Positions 24,839 through 33,459 of a stretch of DNA of 64,000 nt are shown here, piece by piece. The notes below the pieces were generated by a model. The model was not told where the DNA came from, searched no databases, and saw only the letters and a list, made by a program, of their open reading frames with translations. Source of the stretch: Elioraea tepidiphila DSM 17972 (GTDB lineage Bacteria; Pseudomonadota; Alphaproteobacteria; Acetobacterales; Acetobacteraceae); contig NZ_KB899921.1 of the NCBI RefSeq assembly GCF_000378465.1, positions 62,001 through 126,000 of the forward strand, read 5' to 3'. A program made the translations under genes and the position numbers. Every line of letters starts with the position of its first letter. The stretch's first letter is position 1.

Positions 24839-26341
24839 TCAGCGCGAGAGCCGCGCCAGCACGGCGGCGCGCAGCCGCCCCAGCATCGGCCAGAACAGCA
24901 TCAGGAACCCGACCGCCATGATCGAGCCGACCAGCCAGTTGCCGAAGAACACGCCGAGCGAGCCGTCGCTCAGCAGCAGCGACTGGCGGAACGACTGCTC
25001 GGTGCGGTTCCCCAGCACCAGCGCCAGCACCATCGGCGCCAGCGGATAGTCGAGCTTCTTCATCACGTAGCCGACCACGCCGAAGACCAGCATCAGCACG
25101 AGGTCGAACGCCGCGTTGTTCACCGTGAAGGCGCCGATCGCGCAGGCGATCAGGATCAGGGGCGCGATGATCGCGAAGGGAATGCGCAGGATCGCCGCGA
25201 ACCACGGCACCAGCGCCATCACCACAACGAGGCTCGCCAGATTGCCGAGATACATCGAGGCGACGAGGCCCCAGACGAACTCCTTCTGCTCGATGAACAG
25301 CATCGGCCCGGGCTGGAGCCCCCACATCACCAACCCACCCAGCAGCACCGCCGCGGTCGGCGAGCCTGGCACGCCGAGGGCGAGCATGGGCAGCAGCGCG
25401 GCCACACCGGCGGCGTTGTTCGCGACTTCGGGCGCGATCACGCCCTCGATCCGGCCGGTGCCGAACGTGGGTCCGTCCTTCGAAAGCCGGCGCGCCATGC
25501 CGTAGGACATGAACGAGGCCGGCGTCGCCCCGGCCGGCGTCACCCCCATCCAGCACCCGATCACGCAGGAGCGGAGCGCGATCGCCCAGTGGCGCGGCAG
25601 CGCCTTCCACACCTGCGAGACCACCTTCGGGTCGATCCGCGCCGTGGCGCCGCGGAAGGCGAGGCCTTCCTCCATCGCGATCATGATCTCGCTGATGCCG
25701 AAAAGGCCGATCACCGCGACCAGGAAGTCGATCCCGCGCAGCAGTTCCGTCGAGCCGAAGGTGAGGCGAAGCTGCCCGGTGACCGTGTCCAGGCCGACGC
25801 AGGCCATCAGGAACCCGGCCATCATCGCCGCGAGCGTCTTCCACGCCGAGCCCTGGGTCAGCCCGACGAAGGAGGCGAAGGAGAGGAACATCACGGCGAA
25901 GAACTCGGGCGGGCCGAACCGCAGCGCGAAGGCGGCGATCAGCGGCGCGATCGCGGTGATCATCAGGATCGCGAACAGCGCGCCGACGAAGGACGAGGTG
26001 AAGGCGGCCGTCAGCGCCTCGGCCGCGCGGCCCTGCTGCGCCATCGGGTAGCCGTCGAAGGTGGTCGCGACCGACCAGGGCTCGCCCGGGATGTTGAACA
26101 GGATCGAGGTGATCGCTCCGCCGAACAGCGCGCCCCAGTAGATGCAGGAGAGCATGATGATCGCGCTCACCGGCGGCATCGCGAAGGTAAGCGGCAGCAG
26201 GATCGCGATGCCGTTCGCGCCGCCGAGGCCCGGCAGCACGCCGATGACGATGCCGAGCATCACCCCCAGCACCATCAGCCCCAGGTTTCCGGGAACCAGC
26301 GCCACCGCGAACCCGGCAAAAAGCGCGTCAAGGTTCTCCAT
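24839..26341 (-). CDS. tctA: Tripartite tricarboxylate transporter, large permease TctA
   Basis: A 500-residue TctA-family membrane protein with about eleven hydrophobic segments. The family signature is clear: GGANGIAILLPLTFAMPP (about 39-56), then YWGALFGGAITSILFNIPGE and TTFDGYPMAQQGRAAEAL. The second half repeats the pattern with GVPGSPTAAVLLGGLVMWGL. TctA forms the translocation path for carboxylates, driven by an ion gradient, with the TctB small subunit and TctC periplasmic receptor encoded immediately upstream. The stop of tctB and this start are separated by only 1 nt. The transported acid is unknown. Confidence 0.95.
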   Translation of the reverse strand: MENLDALFAGFAVALVPGNLGLMVLGVMLGIVIGVLPGLGGANGIAILLPLTFAMPPVSAIIMLSCIYWGALFGGAITSILFNIPGEPWSVATTFDGYPMAQQGRAAEALTAAFTSSFVGALFAILMITAIAPLIAAFALRFGPPEFFAVMFLSFASFVGLTQGSAWKTLAAMMAGFLMACVGLDTVTGQLRLTFGSTELLRGIDFLVAVIGLFGISEIMIAMEEGLAFRGATARIDPKVVSQVWKALPRHWAIALRSCVIGCWMGVTPAGATPASFMSYGMARRLSKDGPTFGTGRIEGVIAPEVANNAAGVAALLPMLALGVPGSPTAAVLLGGLVMWGLQPGPMLFIEQKEFVWGLVASMYLGNLASLVVVMALVPWFAAILRIPFAIIAPLILIACAIGAFTVNNAAFDLVLMLVFGVVGYVMKKLDYPLAPMVLALVLGNRTEQSFRQSLLLSDGSLGVFFGNWLVGSIMAVGFLMLFWPMLGRLRAAVLARLSR

Positions 26342-26342
26342 C

Positions 26343-26837
26343 TCAGTAGCCGAGCAGCGCCTCGACCGGTCCCTTCGGCAGTGCGACCAGGAACCAGGCC
26401 TCGAACACGACGAAGATCACGCCGGATGCGGCGAGCCCGCTCAGCGCGGCCGTGGTCAGGCGGTAGCCGCCGATCACGGCCATGAACCAGGCGACCAGCG
26501 CCGCCGCCGGCAGGTAGAGCCCGATCACCAGCACCCCGGCGACGAACATGCATGCAGGAACGAACAGCCGCGCCACGCTCGCGAGCTCCTGGCTGCTCGC
26601 GAACAGCACCCGCGAGCGGCCGAACGCGGCAAAGGTGAAGGTAACGAGGCTCGCCGTGATCATGATGATGCCGGTCCAGAACGGGAAGGTGCCGGATTGC
26701 GGCCCGTCGAGGTCCCAGGCGATGCCGATCCGGTAGGCATCGGCGACCACGAGGGCGCCCAGGGCCGCGATCGCGGCCGCGGCGACGAGCTCGGCGGTCC
26801 GCGCGCGCACGCCGCCCCGGTGATCAGCCATCGGCAA
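26343..26837 (-). CDS. tctB: Tripartite tricarboxylate transporter, small permease TctB
   Basis: A 164-residue protein with four hydrophobic segments, the typical TctB size and layout. The first helix is followed by the family's GTFPFWTGIIM stretch (a P-F-W turn near residues 50-60). It lies between tctC (42 nt upstream) and tctA (1 nt downstream) on the same strand, which by itself nearly identifies it since TctB sequences are poorly conserved. It assists TctA in the inner membrane. Confidence 0.9.
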   Translation of the reverse strand: MPMADHRGGVRARTAELVAAAAIAALGALVVADAYRIGIAWDLDGPQSGTFPFWTGIIMITASLVTFTFAAFGRSRVLFASSQELASVARLFVPACMFVAGVLVIGLYLPAAALVAWFMAVIGGYRLTTAALSGLAASGVIFVVFEAWFLVALPKGPVEALLGY

Positions 26838-26878
26838 GGCTCACGGATGCAATCGGCCGGTGATGCGGGTCGGATCGG

Positions 26879-27886
26879 TCAGCGCGCGAGGAACCCGGCC
26901 TCGGCCATCAGGCTGCGATGACGCTCCTCCTCGCGCTCGACCCACCGGGCGTAGTCCGCGCCGATCATGGTCGTGGTGTTGAACGCGCCGTTGCGCATCA
27001 GCTCCTGCCATTCCGGTGTCGCACGCACGCGGTCGAGCAGGCCGATGTAGAACGCCACCGCTGCTTCGGGCACGCCCGGCGGCATGAAGATGCCGCGGAG
27101 CATGAGGTACTCGACATCGAGCCCCGCCTCCTTGCAGGTCGGGATATCGCTCCATGCCATGGTCGCGGTCATCTTCTCGGTGACGGGCAGGCGCTGGCTG
27201 TCGAACACGCAGAGCGGCCGCAGCGTGCCGGCGCGCCAGTGCGCCACCGCCTCGATCGGGTTGTTCACCGTGGCGTCCACATGCCGGCCGACGAGCTGAG
27301 TCGCGACCTCGCCGCCGCCGCGGAACGGCACGTAGGTGAACTGCGCCCCGGTGGCGCGCGTGATCGCGGCGGTGATGATGTGGTCCTCCTGGCGCGAGCC
27401 CGTGCCGCCCATGCGCAACCGCTGGCTCTTGGCCGCGCCGATGAAGTCGCTGACGGTGTGCCACGGGCTCTCGGCGTGCACCCACAGCACGAACTCGTCG
27501 AGCGCCAGCATCTTCACCGGCGTCATGTCGCGCCACGACACCGGCACGCCGGTCGCGAGCGGGGTGGTGAACAGGTTCGACAGCGTGATCACCAGGACGT
27601 GGGGATTGCCGCGGCTGTTCTTCACCTCGAGGAACGCCTCGGCGCCGGCGCCGCCGCCCTTGTTGGTGACGACGATCGGCTGGCGCATCAGTTCGTGCTT
27701 GGACACGATGCCCTGGATCGTGCGCGCCATCTGGTCGGCGCCTCCGCCGGTCCCGGCGGGGACGAGGAACTGGACCGGCCGCGTGGGCTCCCAGGTGGCC
27801 TGCGCCGATGTGGGCGCGGTCGGCACCGCGACAGCGGCAGAGGCGAAAGCGGCGGCAAACACGATGCGACGGGCGACAGTCGGCAT
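26879..27886 (-). CDS. tctC: Bug-family tripartite transporter substrate-binding protein TctC
   Basis: A 335-residue periplasmic receptor. It begins MPTVARRIVFAAAFASAAVA, a Sec-type signal with probable cleavage after TSAQA. The mature part has Bug-family features: RPVQFLVPAGTGGGADQMAR, then TNKGGGAGAEAFLEVKNS and GTGSRQEDH. I start at 27886 because GGAGA lies 8 nt upstream and the signal peptide is then N-terminal; a frame extending to 27922 only adds a non-signal stretch. It captures a carboxylate for TctA/TctB. The likely promoter is at 27957-27986. Confidence 0.92.
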   Translation of the reverse strand: MPTVARRIVFAAAFASAAVAVPTAPTSAQATWEPTRPVQFLVPAGTGGGADQMARTIQGIVSKHELMRQPIVVTNKGGGAGAEAFLEVKNSRGNPHVLVITLSNLFTTPLATGVPVSWRDMTPVKMLALDEFVLWVHAESPWHTVSDFIGAAKSQRLRMGGTGSRQEDHIITAAITRATGAQFTYVPFRGGGEVATQLVGRHVDATVNNPIEAVAHWRAGTLRPLCVFDSQRLPVTEKMTATMAWSDIPTCKEAGLDVEYLMLRGIFMPPGVPEAAVAFYIGLLDRVRATPEWQELMRNGAFNTTTMIGADYARWVEREEERHRSLMAEAGFLAR

Positions 27887-27956
27887 GCAGGGTCTCCAGG
27901 TCCCAGGTCTGCCTTCCGTCACCTTCGCCGGCGCTTGTTCCGCGCCATTGACGGCC

Positions 27957-27986
27957 GATATGGAGTTGCGAATGTGGCGCTGTCAA
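27957..27986 (-). promoter_or_regulatory. Candidate promoter for tctCBA
   Basis: On the minus strand a perfect -35 TTGACA (27981-27986) is followed after 18 bp by CATATC (27957-27962). Transcription would start near 27950, about 65 nt before the tctC ATG. The segment is noticeably AT-richer than its surroundings. The 244-bp divergent gap (27887-28130) also has to hold the promoter of the ligase gene; I see only weak AT-rich candidates near 27990 and a small GC hairpin followed by TTT at 28059-28080. Confidence 0.5.
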
Positions 27987-28130
27987 TGAAAATATATGTC
28001 GTTGAGCCGAGGCGAAGCGAATGATCATGTCACAAACGGGGTGGCAGGGAGCCCGTCCGGGCGCTGGCCGGGCGCCCTTTACGCCGCCGCCTCGCGCGCC
28101 ATACTCCGCCGCCTGCGACAAGGGGTGCCG

Positions 28131-29645
28131 ATGCAACCGTTCCACACGCTCCATGATCTGCTGGCCACCGGTGCTGCGACCCATCCGGCGATCCGCGCCC
28201 CCGGCCGGCCGCCCCTGGCGTTCGCGGACCTGCGTGCGCTCGCCGACCGTACCGTCGCGGCGCTCAACCGCATCGGCGTCGGCCGCAATGACCGCGTGGC
28301 GATCGTGCTGCCGAACGGTCCCGAAATGGCCGCGTCGTTCGTCGCCATCGCCTGTGGCGCCACCACCGCGCCGCTCAACCCCGCCTACCGCGACGAGGAG
28401 TTCGCGTTCTATCTCGACGACCTGAAGGCGAAGGCGCTGGTGGTGCTCAAGGGGGCGGAGACGCCCGCGCGCGCGGTGGCCGCCCGGCTCGGCATCCCCG
28501 TGCTCGACCTCGTGCCCGGCGAGGCCGCCGGCGACTTCACGCTTGAAGGCGGGACGCCCGGCGCAGCGGCCAGCCCGGGCCCGGCCGGCACGGACGACAT
28601 CGCACTCGTGCTGCACACCTCCGGCACCACCGCCCGGCCGAAGATCGTGCCGCTGACCCACGGCAATGTCTGCGCCTCGGCAGGCAACATCCGCACGACG
28701 CTCGCGCTGACGCCGGGGGATGCCTGCCTGAACATCATGCCGCTGTTCCACATCCACGGGCTGATGGCGGCAACCCTGGCTTCGCTCGCCGCCGGCAGCG
28801 CGGTGATCTGCACGCCCGGCTTCGATGCGCTGCGCATCTTCCGCTGGCTCGACGAGGAGCGGCCCACCTGGCTCACCGCCGTGCCGACCATGCACCAGGC
28901 GATCCTCGCGCGTGCCGAGCGCAACGCCGAGATCATCGCGCGCGCGAAGCTGCGCTTCCTGCGCTCCTCCTCCGCCTCGCTGCCGGGCCCGGTGATGCTG
29001 GCGCTGGAGAAGACCTTCAACGCGCCGCTGGTCGAGAGCTACGGCATGACCGAGGCCTCGCACCAGATGGCGTCCAACCCGCTCGCCGGCCCGCGCAAGC
29101 CGGGATCGGTCGGCATCGCCGCGGGCCCCGAGATCGCGATCATGGACGAGGCCGGAACGCTGCTGCCGCAGGGGGCGATCGGCGAGGTGGTGATCCGCGG
29201 CCCGAACGTGACGAAGGGCTACGAGAACAATCCGGAGGCGAACGCGAAGGCCTTCACGAATGGCTGGTTCCGTACCGGCGATCAGGGCGGGTTCGACGCG
29301 GAGGGCTACCTGACGCTCACGGGGCGGCTGAAGGAGCTGATCAACCGCGGCGGCGAGAAGGTGAGCCCGCTGGAGGTGGACGGCGTGCTCTCCGCCCACC
29401 CGGCCGTCGCCCAGGCCGTCACCTTCGCGATCCCGCACCCGAAGCTCGGCGAGGAGGTGGGGGCCGCGATCGTGCTGCGCGACGGCGCGGAGCTCACCGA
29501 GCACGGGCTGCGCGACTTCGCCGCCCAGCACCTCGCCGACTTCAAGGTGCCGCGCAAGGTGGTGTTCCTCGCCGAGATTCCGAAGGGGGCGACGGGCAAG
29601 CTCCAGCGCATCGGGCTCGCCGAGAAGCTGGGTCTCGTCGGCTGA
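28131..29645 (+). CDS. AMP-forming acyl-CoA synthetase, oxalyl-CoA synthetase-like
   Basis: A 504-residue adenylating ligase. It has the phosphate-binding VLHTSGTTARPKIVPLTH (about 161-178), the ESYGMTEASHQMASNPL core (A5), TGDQGGFDAEGYLTLTGR (A7/A8), and the C-terminal catalytic lysine in PKGATGKLQR. The stretch around MTEASHQM.SNPL and RKPGSVG strongly resembles the AAE3/oxalyl-CoA synthetase group rather than long-chain FadD. It would make a CoA thioester of a small dicarboxylate. It is divergent from the tctCBA carboxylate importer and overlaps the reductase gene downstream by 1 nt. The precise acid is inferred. Confidence 0.83.
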   Translation: MQPFHTLHDLLATGAATHPAIRAPGRPPLAFADLRALADRTVAALNRIGVGRNDRVAIVLPNGPEMAASFVAIACGATTAPLNPAYRDEEFAFYLDDLKAKALVVLKGAETPARAVAARLGIPVLDLVPGEAAGDFTLEGGTPGAAASPGPAGTDDIALVLHTSGTTARPKIVPLTHGNVCASAGNIRTTLALTPGDACLNIMPLFHIHGLMAATLASLAAGSAVICTPGFDALRIFRWLDEERPTWLTAVPTMHQAILARAERNAEIIARAKLRFLRSSSASLPGPVMLALEKTFNAPLVESYGMTEASHQMASNPLAGPRKPGSVGIAAGPEIAIMDEAGTLLPQGAIGEVVIRGPNVTKGYENNPEANAKAFTNGWFRTGDQGGFDAEGYLTLTGRLKELINRGGEKVSPLEVDGVLSAHPAVAQAVTFAIPHPKLGEEVGAAIVLRDGAELTEHGLRDFAAQHLADFKVPRKVVFLAEIPKGATGKLQRIGLAEKLGLVG

Positions 29646-30625
29646 TGCGCATCTGCATCTTCGGCGCCGGCGCGATCGGCGGGCTGATGGCCGCGCGCCT
29701 GGCCGCGAAGGGCGAGGCCGAGGTGACGGTGGTCGCGCGCGGGCCGCATCTGGCGGCGATGCAGGCGCACGGGCTCAGGCTCCGGTCCGGAGGCGAGGAG
29801 ATCGTCACGCGCCCGCGCTGCGCCGCCACCGCCGCCGAGGCCGGCCCGCAGGACTACGTGGTGATCACACTCAAGGCGCATTCGCTCCCCGGTGTGGCCG
29901 AGGCGATGCAGCCCCTGCTCGGTCCCGAGACCGCGATCGTCTCGGCGGTGAACGGCATCCCGTGGTGGTACTTCCACAAGCATGGCGGCCCGTTCGATGG
30001 TCGCACCGTCGAGTCGGTCGATCCGGGCGGGAAACTGCTCCGTGCCCTGCCCCCCGAACGCGCGATCGGCTGCATCGTCTATCCGGCCGCGGAGGTGGTC
30101 GAGCCCGGCGTGATCGAGCACGGCTACGGCGACCGGTTCTCGCTCGGCGAGCCGGACGGGTCGCGCAGCGAGCGCGCGAACCTGCTCTCGCAGGCGCTGA
30201 TCGCGGCCGGGTTCAAGGCGCCGGTACGGCCGCGCATCCGCGACGAGATCTGGGTGAAGCTCTGGGGCAACCTGACCTTCAACCCGGTCTCGGCACTGAC
30301 CCTGCAGACGCTCGACGTGCTGACCGGCGAGCCCGAGCTGCGCGCGGTGTGCCGGGCGATGATGGTCGAGGCGCAGGCGATCGGCGAAGCGCTGGGCATC
30401 CGTTTCGGGATCGATGTGGACAAGCGGATCGCCGGTGCGGCCGAGGTCGGCGCGCATCGCACCTCGATGCTCCAGGACCTGGAGCGCGGCCGGCCGATGG
30501 AGATCGACGCGCTGCTCGGTGTGGTGGTGGAGTTCGCGGAGATGCTGGACCTGCCGGCGCCGACCTGCCGGACCGTGCTCGCACTCGTGCGCGCGCGGGC
30601 GCGCGCCGCTGGATGCTATCCGTAG
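29645..30625 (+). CDS. 2-dehydropantoate 2-reductase-family (PanE/ApbA) protein
   Basis: A 326-residue NADPH-dependent ketoacid reductase. The N-terminal Rossmann motif is ICIFGAGAIGGLMAARLAAKG. The catalytic lysine lies in VVITLKAHSLPG, and KLWGNLTFNPVSALT carries the substrate-contact Lys and Asn. PanE makes pantoate for CoA synthesis, but many family members act on other 2-ketoacids. The one-base stop/start overlap with the acyl-CoA ligase suggests a role in that catabolic module, so I do not assign panE itself. No other pantothenate gene is near. Confidence 0.82.
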   Translation: MRICIFGAGAIGGLMAARLAAKGEAEVTVVARGPHLAAMQAHGLRLRSGGEEIVTRPRCAATAAEAGPQDYVVITLKAHSLPGVAEAMQPLLGPETAIVSAVNGIPWWYFHKHGGPFDGRTVESVDPGGKLLRALPPERAIGCIVYPAAEVVEPGVIEHGYGDRFSLGEPDGSRSERANLLSQALIAAGFKAPVRPRIRDEIWVKLWGNLTFNPVSALTLQTLDVLTGEPELRAVCRAMMVEAQAIGEALGIRFGIDVDKRIAGAAEVGAHRTSMLQDLERGRPMEIDALLGVVVEFAEMLDLPAPTCRTVLALVRARARAAGCYP

Positions 30626-30651
30626 CGCCTTGATGGCCCAGGCAGCCGGAG

Positions 30652-30684
30652 GGGTCATCGAGACGTCACCGGGTTGTCATGGCA
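30652..30684 (+). promoter_or_regulatory. Pho box: three 11-bp direct repeats upstream of phnD
   Basis: Three consecutive 11-mers carry a GTCA core at the same position: GGGTCATCGAG (30652-30662), ACGTCACCGGG (30663-30673) and TTGTCATGGCA (30674-30684). The exact 11-bp spacing and the TTGTCAT end copy fit PhoB tandem sites (consensus halves TGTCA with A/T-rich spacers). It lies 55 nt upstream of the phnD ATG, where phosphate-starvation activation of a phosphonate importer would be expected. Confidence 0.65.
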
Positions 30685-30738
30685 ACGCAACGGTAGGTTG
30701 CTAAGCCCTCGGCTCCCGACCTTGCCGAGGAGTCGCCG

Positions 30739-31656
30739 ATGATCCCCGTGCTCCGCCGCCGCGCCGTGCTCGCCGGTGCCGCCCTCGCCCCCTTCACCGC
30801 GGTCGCGCAGGCCGACTGGCGCGGCGGGTTCCGCGAACTCCGCTTCGCCATGATCAGCTCGGAGAACGAGCGCGATGTGCTCGTCCGCTTCGAGCCCTTC
30901 TCGCGCCACTTCACCGAGGCGCTCGGCGTGCCGTTCCGCGTGTTCCGCGCCACCGACTACGCCGCCACCGTCGAGGCACTGCGCGCCGACCAGGCCGAGT
31001 TCGGCTATCTCGGCCCGGCCGCCTATGCGCTCGCGCGCCGCGTCGCCGGCGAGAAGATCGTGCCGGTCGCATCCGGCACCGACCTCCAGGGCGGGGCCGG
31101 CTACCACTCGGTGATCATCGTGCGCACCGATGCGCCGTACCGGTCGCTCGCCGATCTGCGCGGCCGGTCCTTCGCCTGGGCCGACCCGAACAGCGCCTCG
31201 GGCTACGCTGCGCCGATGTTCTACCTGCGCCGCGAAGGCGTCGATCCCGGCGCGTTCTTCTCGCGCACCTCCTTCTCGGGCAATCACGAGCAGAGCGTGA
31301 TCGGCCTGCTGAACGGCAGCTATGACGCCGTTGCCACCTGGTGGACCAACGAGCAGCGCAGCAATCCGCAGCGCATGGAGGAGAAGGGGATGATCCCGCC
31401 CGGCCAGTGGCGGGTCGTCTGGAAGAGCCCGCTCATACCGAACAGCCCTTTCGTGATGCGCACGAATCTGCCGCAGGGGCTGAAGGACCTCTACGTCGAG
31501 ACGCTCATGGCCTTGCCCGGGGCGAACCCCGAGGCTTGGAACGCGCTGACAAGCGGCCAGTCGCGCGGTCTGGTGCGCCGCACGCACGAGGACTACCTCG
31601 ACATGATCGCGATCACCGAGGAGCTCGACCGGCTGCGCCGCCAGCGTCGCACCTGA
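30739..31656 (+). CDS. phnD: Phosphonate/phosphite ABC transporter substrate-binding protein PhnD
   Basis: A 305-residue periplasmic binding protein. Residues 1-25 form an export signal with three arginines (LRRRAVLAGAALAP, ending AVAQA). The mature protein shows the PhnD/PtxB layout: RFAMISSENERDVLVRFEPF, then AEFGYLGPAAYALA, FAWADPNSASGYAAP and a late IPNSPFVMRT. It would bind phosphonates or phosphite and hand them to the two PhnE permeases encoded directly downstream. A GAGGAG ribosome site precedes the ATG. A Pho box upstream suggests phosphate-starvation control. No C-P lyase genes are in view, so the substrate's fate is unknown. Confidence 0.9.
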   Translation: MIPVLRRRAVLAGAALAPFTAVAQADWRGGFRELRFAMISSENERDVLVRFEPFSRHFTEALGVPFRVFRATDYAATVEALRADQAEFGYLGPAAYALARRVAGEKIVPVASGTDLQGGAGYHSVIIVRTDAPYRSLADLRGRSFAWADPNSASGYAAPMFYLRREGVDPGAFFSRTSFSGNHEQSVIGLLNGSYDAVATWWTNEQRSNPQRMEEKGMIPPGQWRVVWKSPLIPNSPFVMRTNLPQGLKDLYVETLMALPGANPEAWNALTSGQSRGLVRRTHEDYLDMIAITEELDRLRRQRRT

Positions 31657-31657
31657 C

Positions 31658-32548
31658 GTGGCGATCGCGGTTGCGGGCGGCGGCGATGCCGTCGCCCTGT
31701 TCGAGACGCGCCATCGGGATCTGCGCCGGCGGAAGGCGCTGACGACCGGGCTTGGCGCCCTGCTGTTTGCGCTCGCCTTCGGCGCCTCCGCGATCGTGGG
31801 CGAGGTCGATCCGGGGCGTTTCGCGGCCGGCGTGCCCAACATCCTCGACTATGTACACCGCACGCTGCCGGAGATCTCGGCGCGCCAGCCGCTCACCGAC
31901 ATCGGCGAGTGGTATTGGGCGATCGATATCTGGCTGCTGCTGATGCTCGATACCGTGCTGATGGGCTTCGTCGGCACGCTCGCGGGCACGGCCGTGGCGC
32001 TGCTGTTCTGCTTCCACGCCGCGGCCAATCTCGCGCCGACCCGGTGGTCGTTCTGGCTCGCGCGGCGCGGCTTCGAGTTCGCCCGCACCGTGCCCGAGCT
32101 CGTCTTCGCCCTGATCTTCGTCTTTGCCTTCGGGCCGGGCCCTTTCGCCGGGGTGCTCGCGATCGCGATCCACTCCGCCGGGGCGCTGGGCAAGCTGTTC
32201 GCGGAGGTGAACGAGAACGCCGATCCGCGCCCGATCGACGCGCTCGCCGCCGCCGGTGCGGGTTGGACCGAGACGATGCGCTTCGCGGTGCTGCCGCAGG
32301 TGCTGCCGAACTTCCTGAGCTATGGCCTGCTGCGCTTCGAGATCAACGTGCGCGCGGCGAGCGTGCTCGGCATCGTCGGCGCGGGCGGCATCGGCGAGGA
32401 GCTCTACCTGGTCGTGCGGCGCTTCCTCTATTCCGACATCAGCGCGATCGTGCTGCTGATCCTCATCACCGTGTCGCTGATCGACATGGGCTGCGAGCGG
32501 CTGCGTCACGGCCTGATCGAGGCGGGGCCCGCGCGGGCGACGCGATGA
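31658..32548 (+). CDS. phnE: Phosphonate ABC transporter permease PhnE (first copy)
   Basis: A 296-residue permease with a cytoplasmic N-terminal tail, a first membrane segment near residues 28-48, and the PhnE core around residues 90-290. The EAA-type contact loop includes DALAAAGAGWTETMRFAVLP (about 195-214) followed by GIVGAGGIGEELYLVV. PhnE proteins commonly come in tandem pairs. It starts 1 nt after phnD and ends with an ATGA overlap with the second permease. The start codon I use is GTG at 31658; later in-frame starts would remove part of the N-terminal tail only. Confidence 0.88.
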   Translation: MAIAVAGGGDAVALFETRHRDLRRRKALTTGLGALLFALAFGASAIVGEVDPGRFAAGVPNILDYVHRTLPEISARQPLTDIGEWYWAIDIWLLLMLDTVLMGFVGTLAGTAVALLFCFHAAANLAPTRWSFWLARRGFEFARTVPELVFALIFVFAFGPGPFAGVLAIAIHSAGALGKLFAEVNENADPRPIDALAAAGAGWTETMRFAVLPQVLPNFLSYGLLRFEINVRAASVLGIVGAGGIGEELYLVVRRFLYSDISAIVLLILITVSLIDMGCERLRHGLIEAGPARATR

Positions 32549-33375
32549 TCGGGGCGGCCGATCTCGCGGCGATCCGGGAAGCGCATCCGCGCGTGTTCCG
32601 GCGCAGCACGGCCGAGCGGCGCCGACTCGCGCTGATCTGGACCGTCTTCCTCGCCGTGCTGGCCCTCGGGCTCTGGCGCGTCCTGCCGGGCTGGGATGTG
32701 TTCGTCGCCGGCCTCGGCAAGCTCGGCTTCCTCGTCCGCTTCATGATCCCGCCCGCGCATGGCGGCCATCTCGACCAGATGCTGCACGGCCTGGCCGAGA
32801 CGCTGGCGATGGCGTTCATGGGCACGCTGCTCGCCGCGTTTGCCGCCCTGCCGCTCGGCTTCCTCGGCGCGCGCAACGTCCTGCCGGTGCGGCTGTTCCA
32901 TTTCGGCCTGCGCCGGCTGTTCGACGGGCTGCGCGGCATCGACAGCCTGATCTGGGCGATCGTGTTCGTCGCCGCGGTCGGCATGGGGCCGTTCGCCGGC
33001 ATCCTGGCCCTTGCCGTGCCGGACACCGGCACCCTCGCGAAGCTGTTCGCCGAGGCGATCGAGAACGTCGAGAAGCGCCAGGTCGAGGGCATCGAAGCAG
33101 CGGGGGCGAACGGCGTCGAACGCGCGCGCTTCGGCATCCTGCCGCAGGTGCTGCCGGTGATGCTGTCGCACGTGCTCTATTTCTTCGAGAGCAACACGCG
33201 CTCGGCGACCATCCTCGGCGTGGTCGGCGCAGGCGGCATCGGGCTTCAGCTCGCCGAGCGCATCCGGCTCGACGACTGGCAGGAGGTCGCCTTCATCATC
33301 CTGCTGATCCTGGTGGCGGTCGCCGTGATCGACTGGATCTCGGGACGGCTGCGCAGGCGGATCATTGCGGCCTGA
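32545..33375 (+). CDS. phnE: Phosphonate ABC transporter permease PhnE (second copy)
   Basis: A 276-residue permease paralogous to the preceding one. The core reads GLAETLAMAFMGTLLAAFAA, the contact loop EGIEAAGANGVERARFGILP, then ATILGVVGAGGIGLQLAE, closely paralleling the GAGGIGEELYL of the first copy. The pair forms the membrane channel. ATG 32545 overlaps the first permease stop as ATGA. Its own stop codon is the first edge of a perfect 17-bp hairpin (33375-33415), which separates it from phnC. Confidence 0.92.
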   Translation: MIGAADLAAIREAHPRVFRRSTAERRRLALIWTVFLAVLALGLWRVLPGWDVFVAGLGKLGFLVRFMIPPAHGGHLDQMLHGLAETLAMAFMGTLLAAFAALPLGFLGARNVLPVRLFHFGLRRLFDGLRGIDSLIWAIVFVAAVGMGPFAGILALAVPDTGTLAKLFAEAIENVEKRQVEGIEAAGANGVERARFGILPQVLPVMLSHVLYFFESNTRSATILGVVGAGGIGLQLAERIRLDDWQEVAFIILLILVAVAVIDWISGRLRRRIIAA

Positions 33376-33415
33376 TACCCGGCTGCCGAAGGCTCGACCT
33401 TCGGCAGCCGGGTAT
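33375..33415 (+). repeat. Perfect 17-bp inverted repeat at the phnE stop codon
   Basis: The arm ATACCCGGCTGCCGAAG (33375-33391) is repeated as its exact reverse complement at 33399-33415 around a 7-nt loop, GCTCGAC. The left arm starts on the last base of the phnE stop. No T-run follows, so it is not a classical intrinsic terminator. It could stabilise the 3' end of phnDEE mRNA, act with Rho, or be a remnant of a REP-like element. Confidence 0.85.
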
Positions 33416-33459
33416 TGCGCGTGGGGCTGGTGGGGCGGCCACGCGCGAACGAAACCGTT

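Noticed and set aside
23261-26485. A 1074-codon open frame on the plus strand across the MFS and Tct genes
   Set aside because: It is antisense to well-supported membrane-protein genes and reads as low-complexity Arg/Gln/His/Glu sequence, typical of a shadow frame in GC-rich DNA.
28059-28080. Intrinsic terminator in the leader of the acyl-CoA ligase gene
   Set aside because: A 6-bp GC stem followed by only three T. Too weak, and no upstream plus-strand gene needs it.
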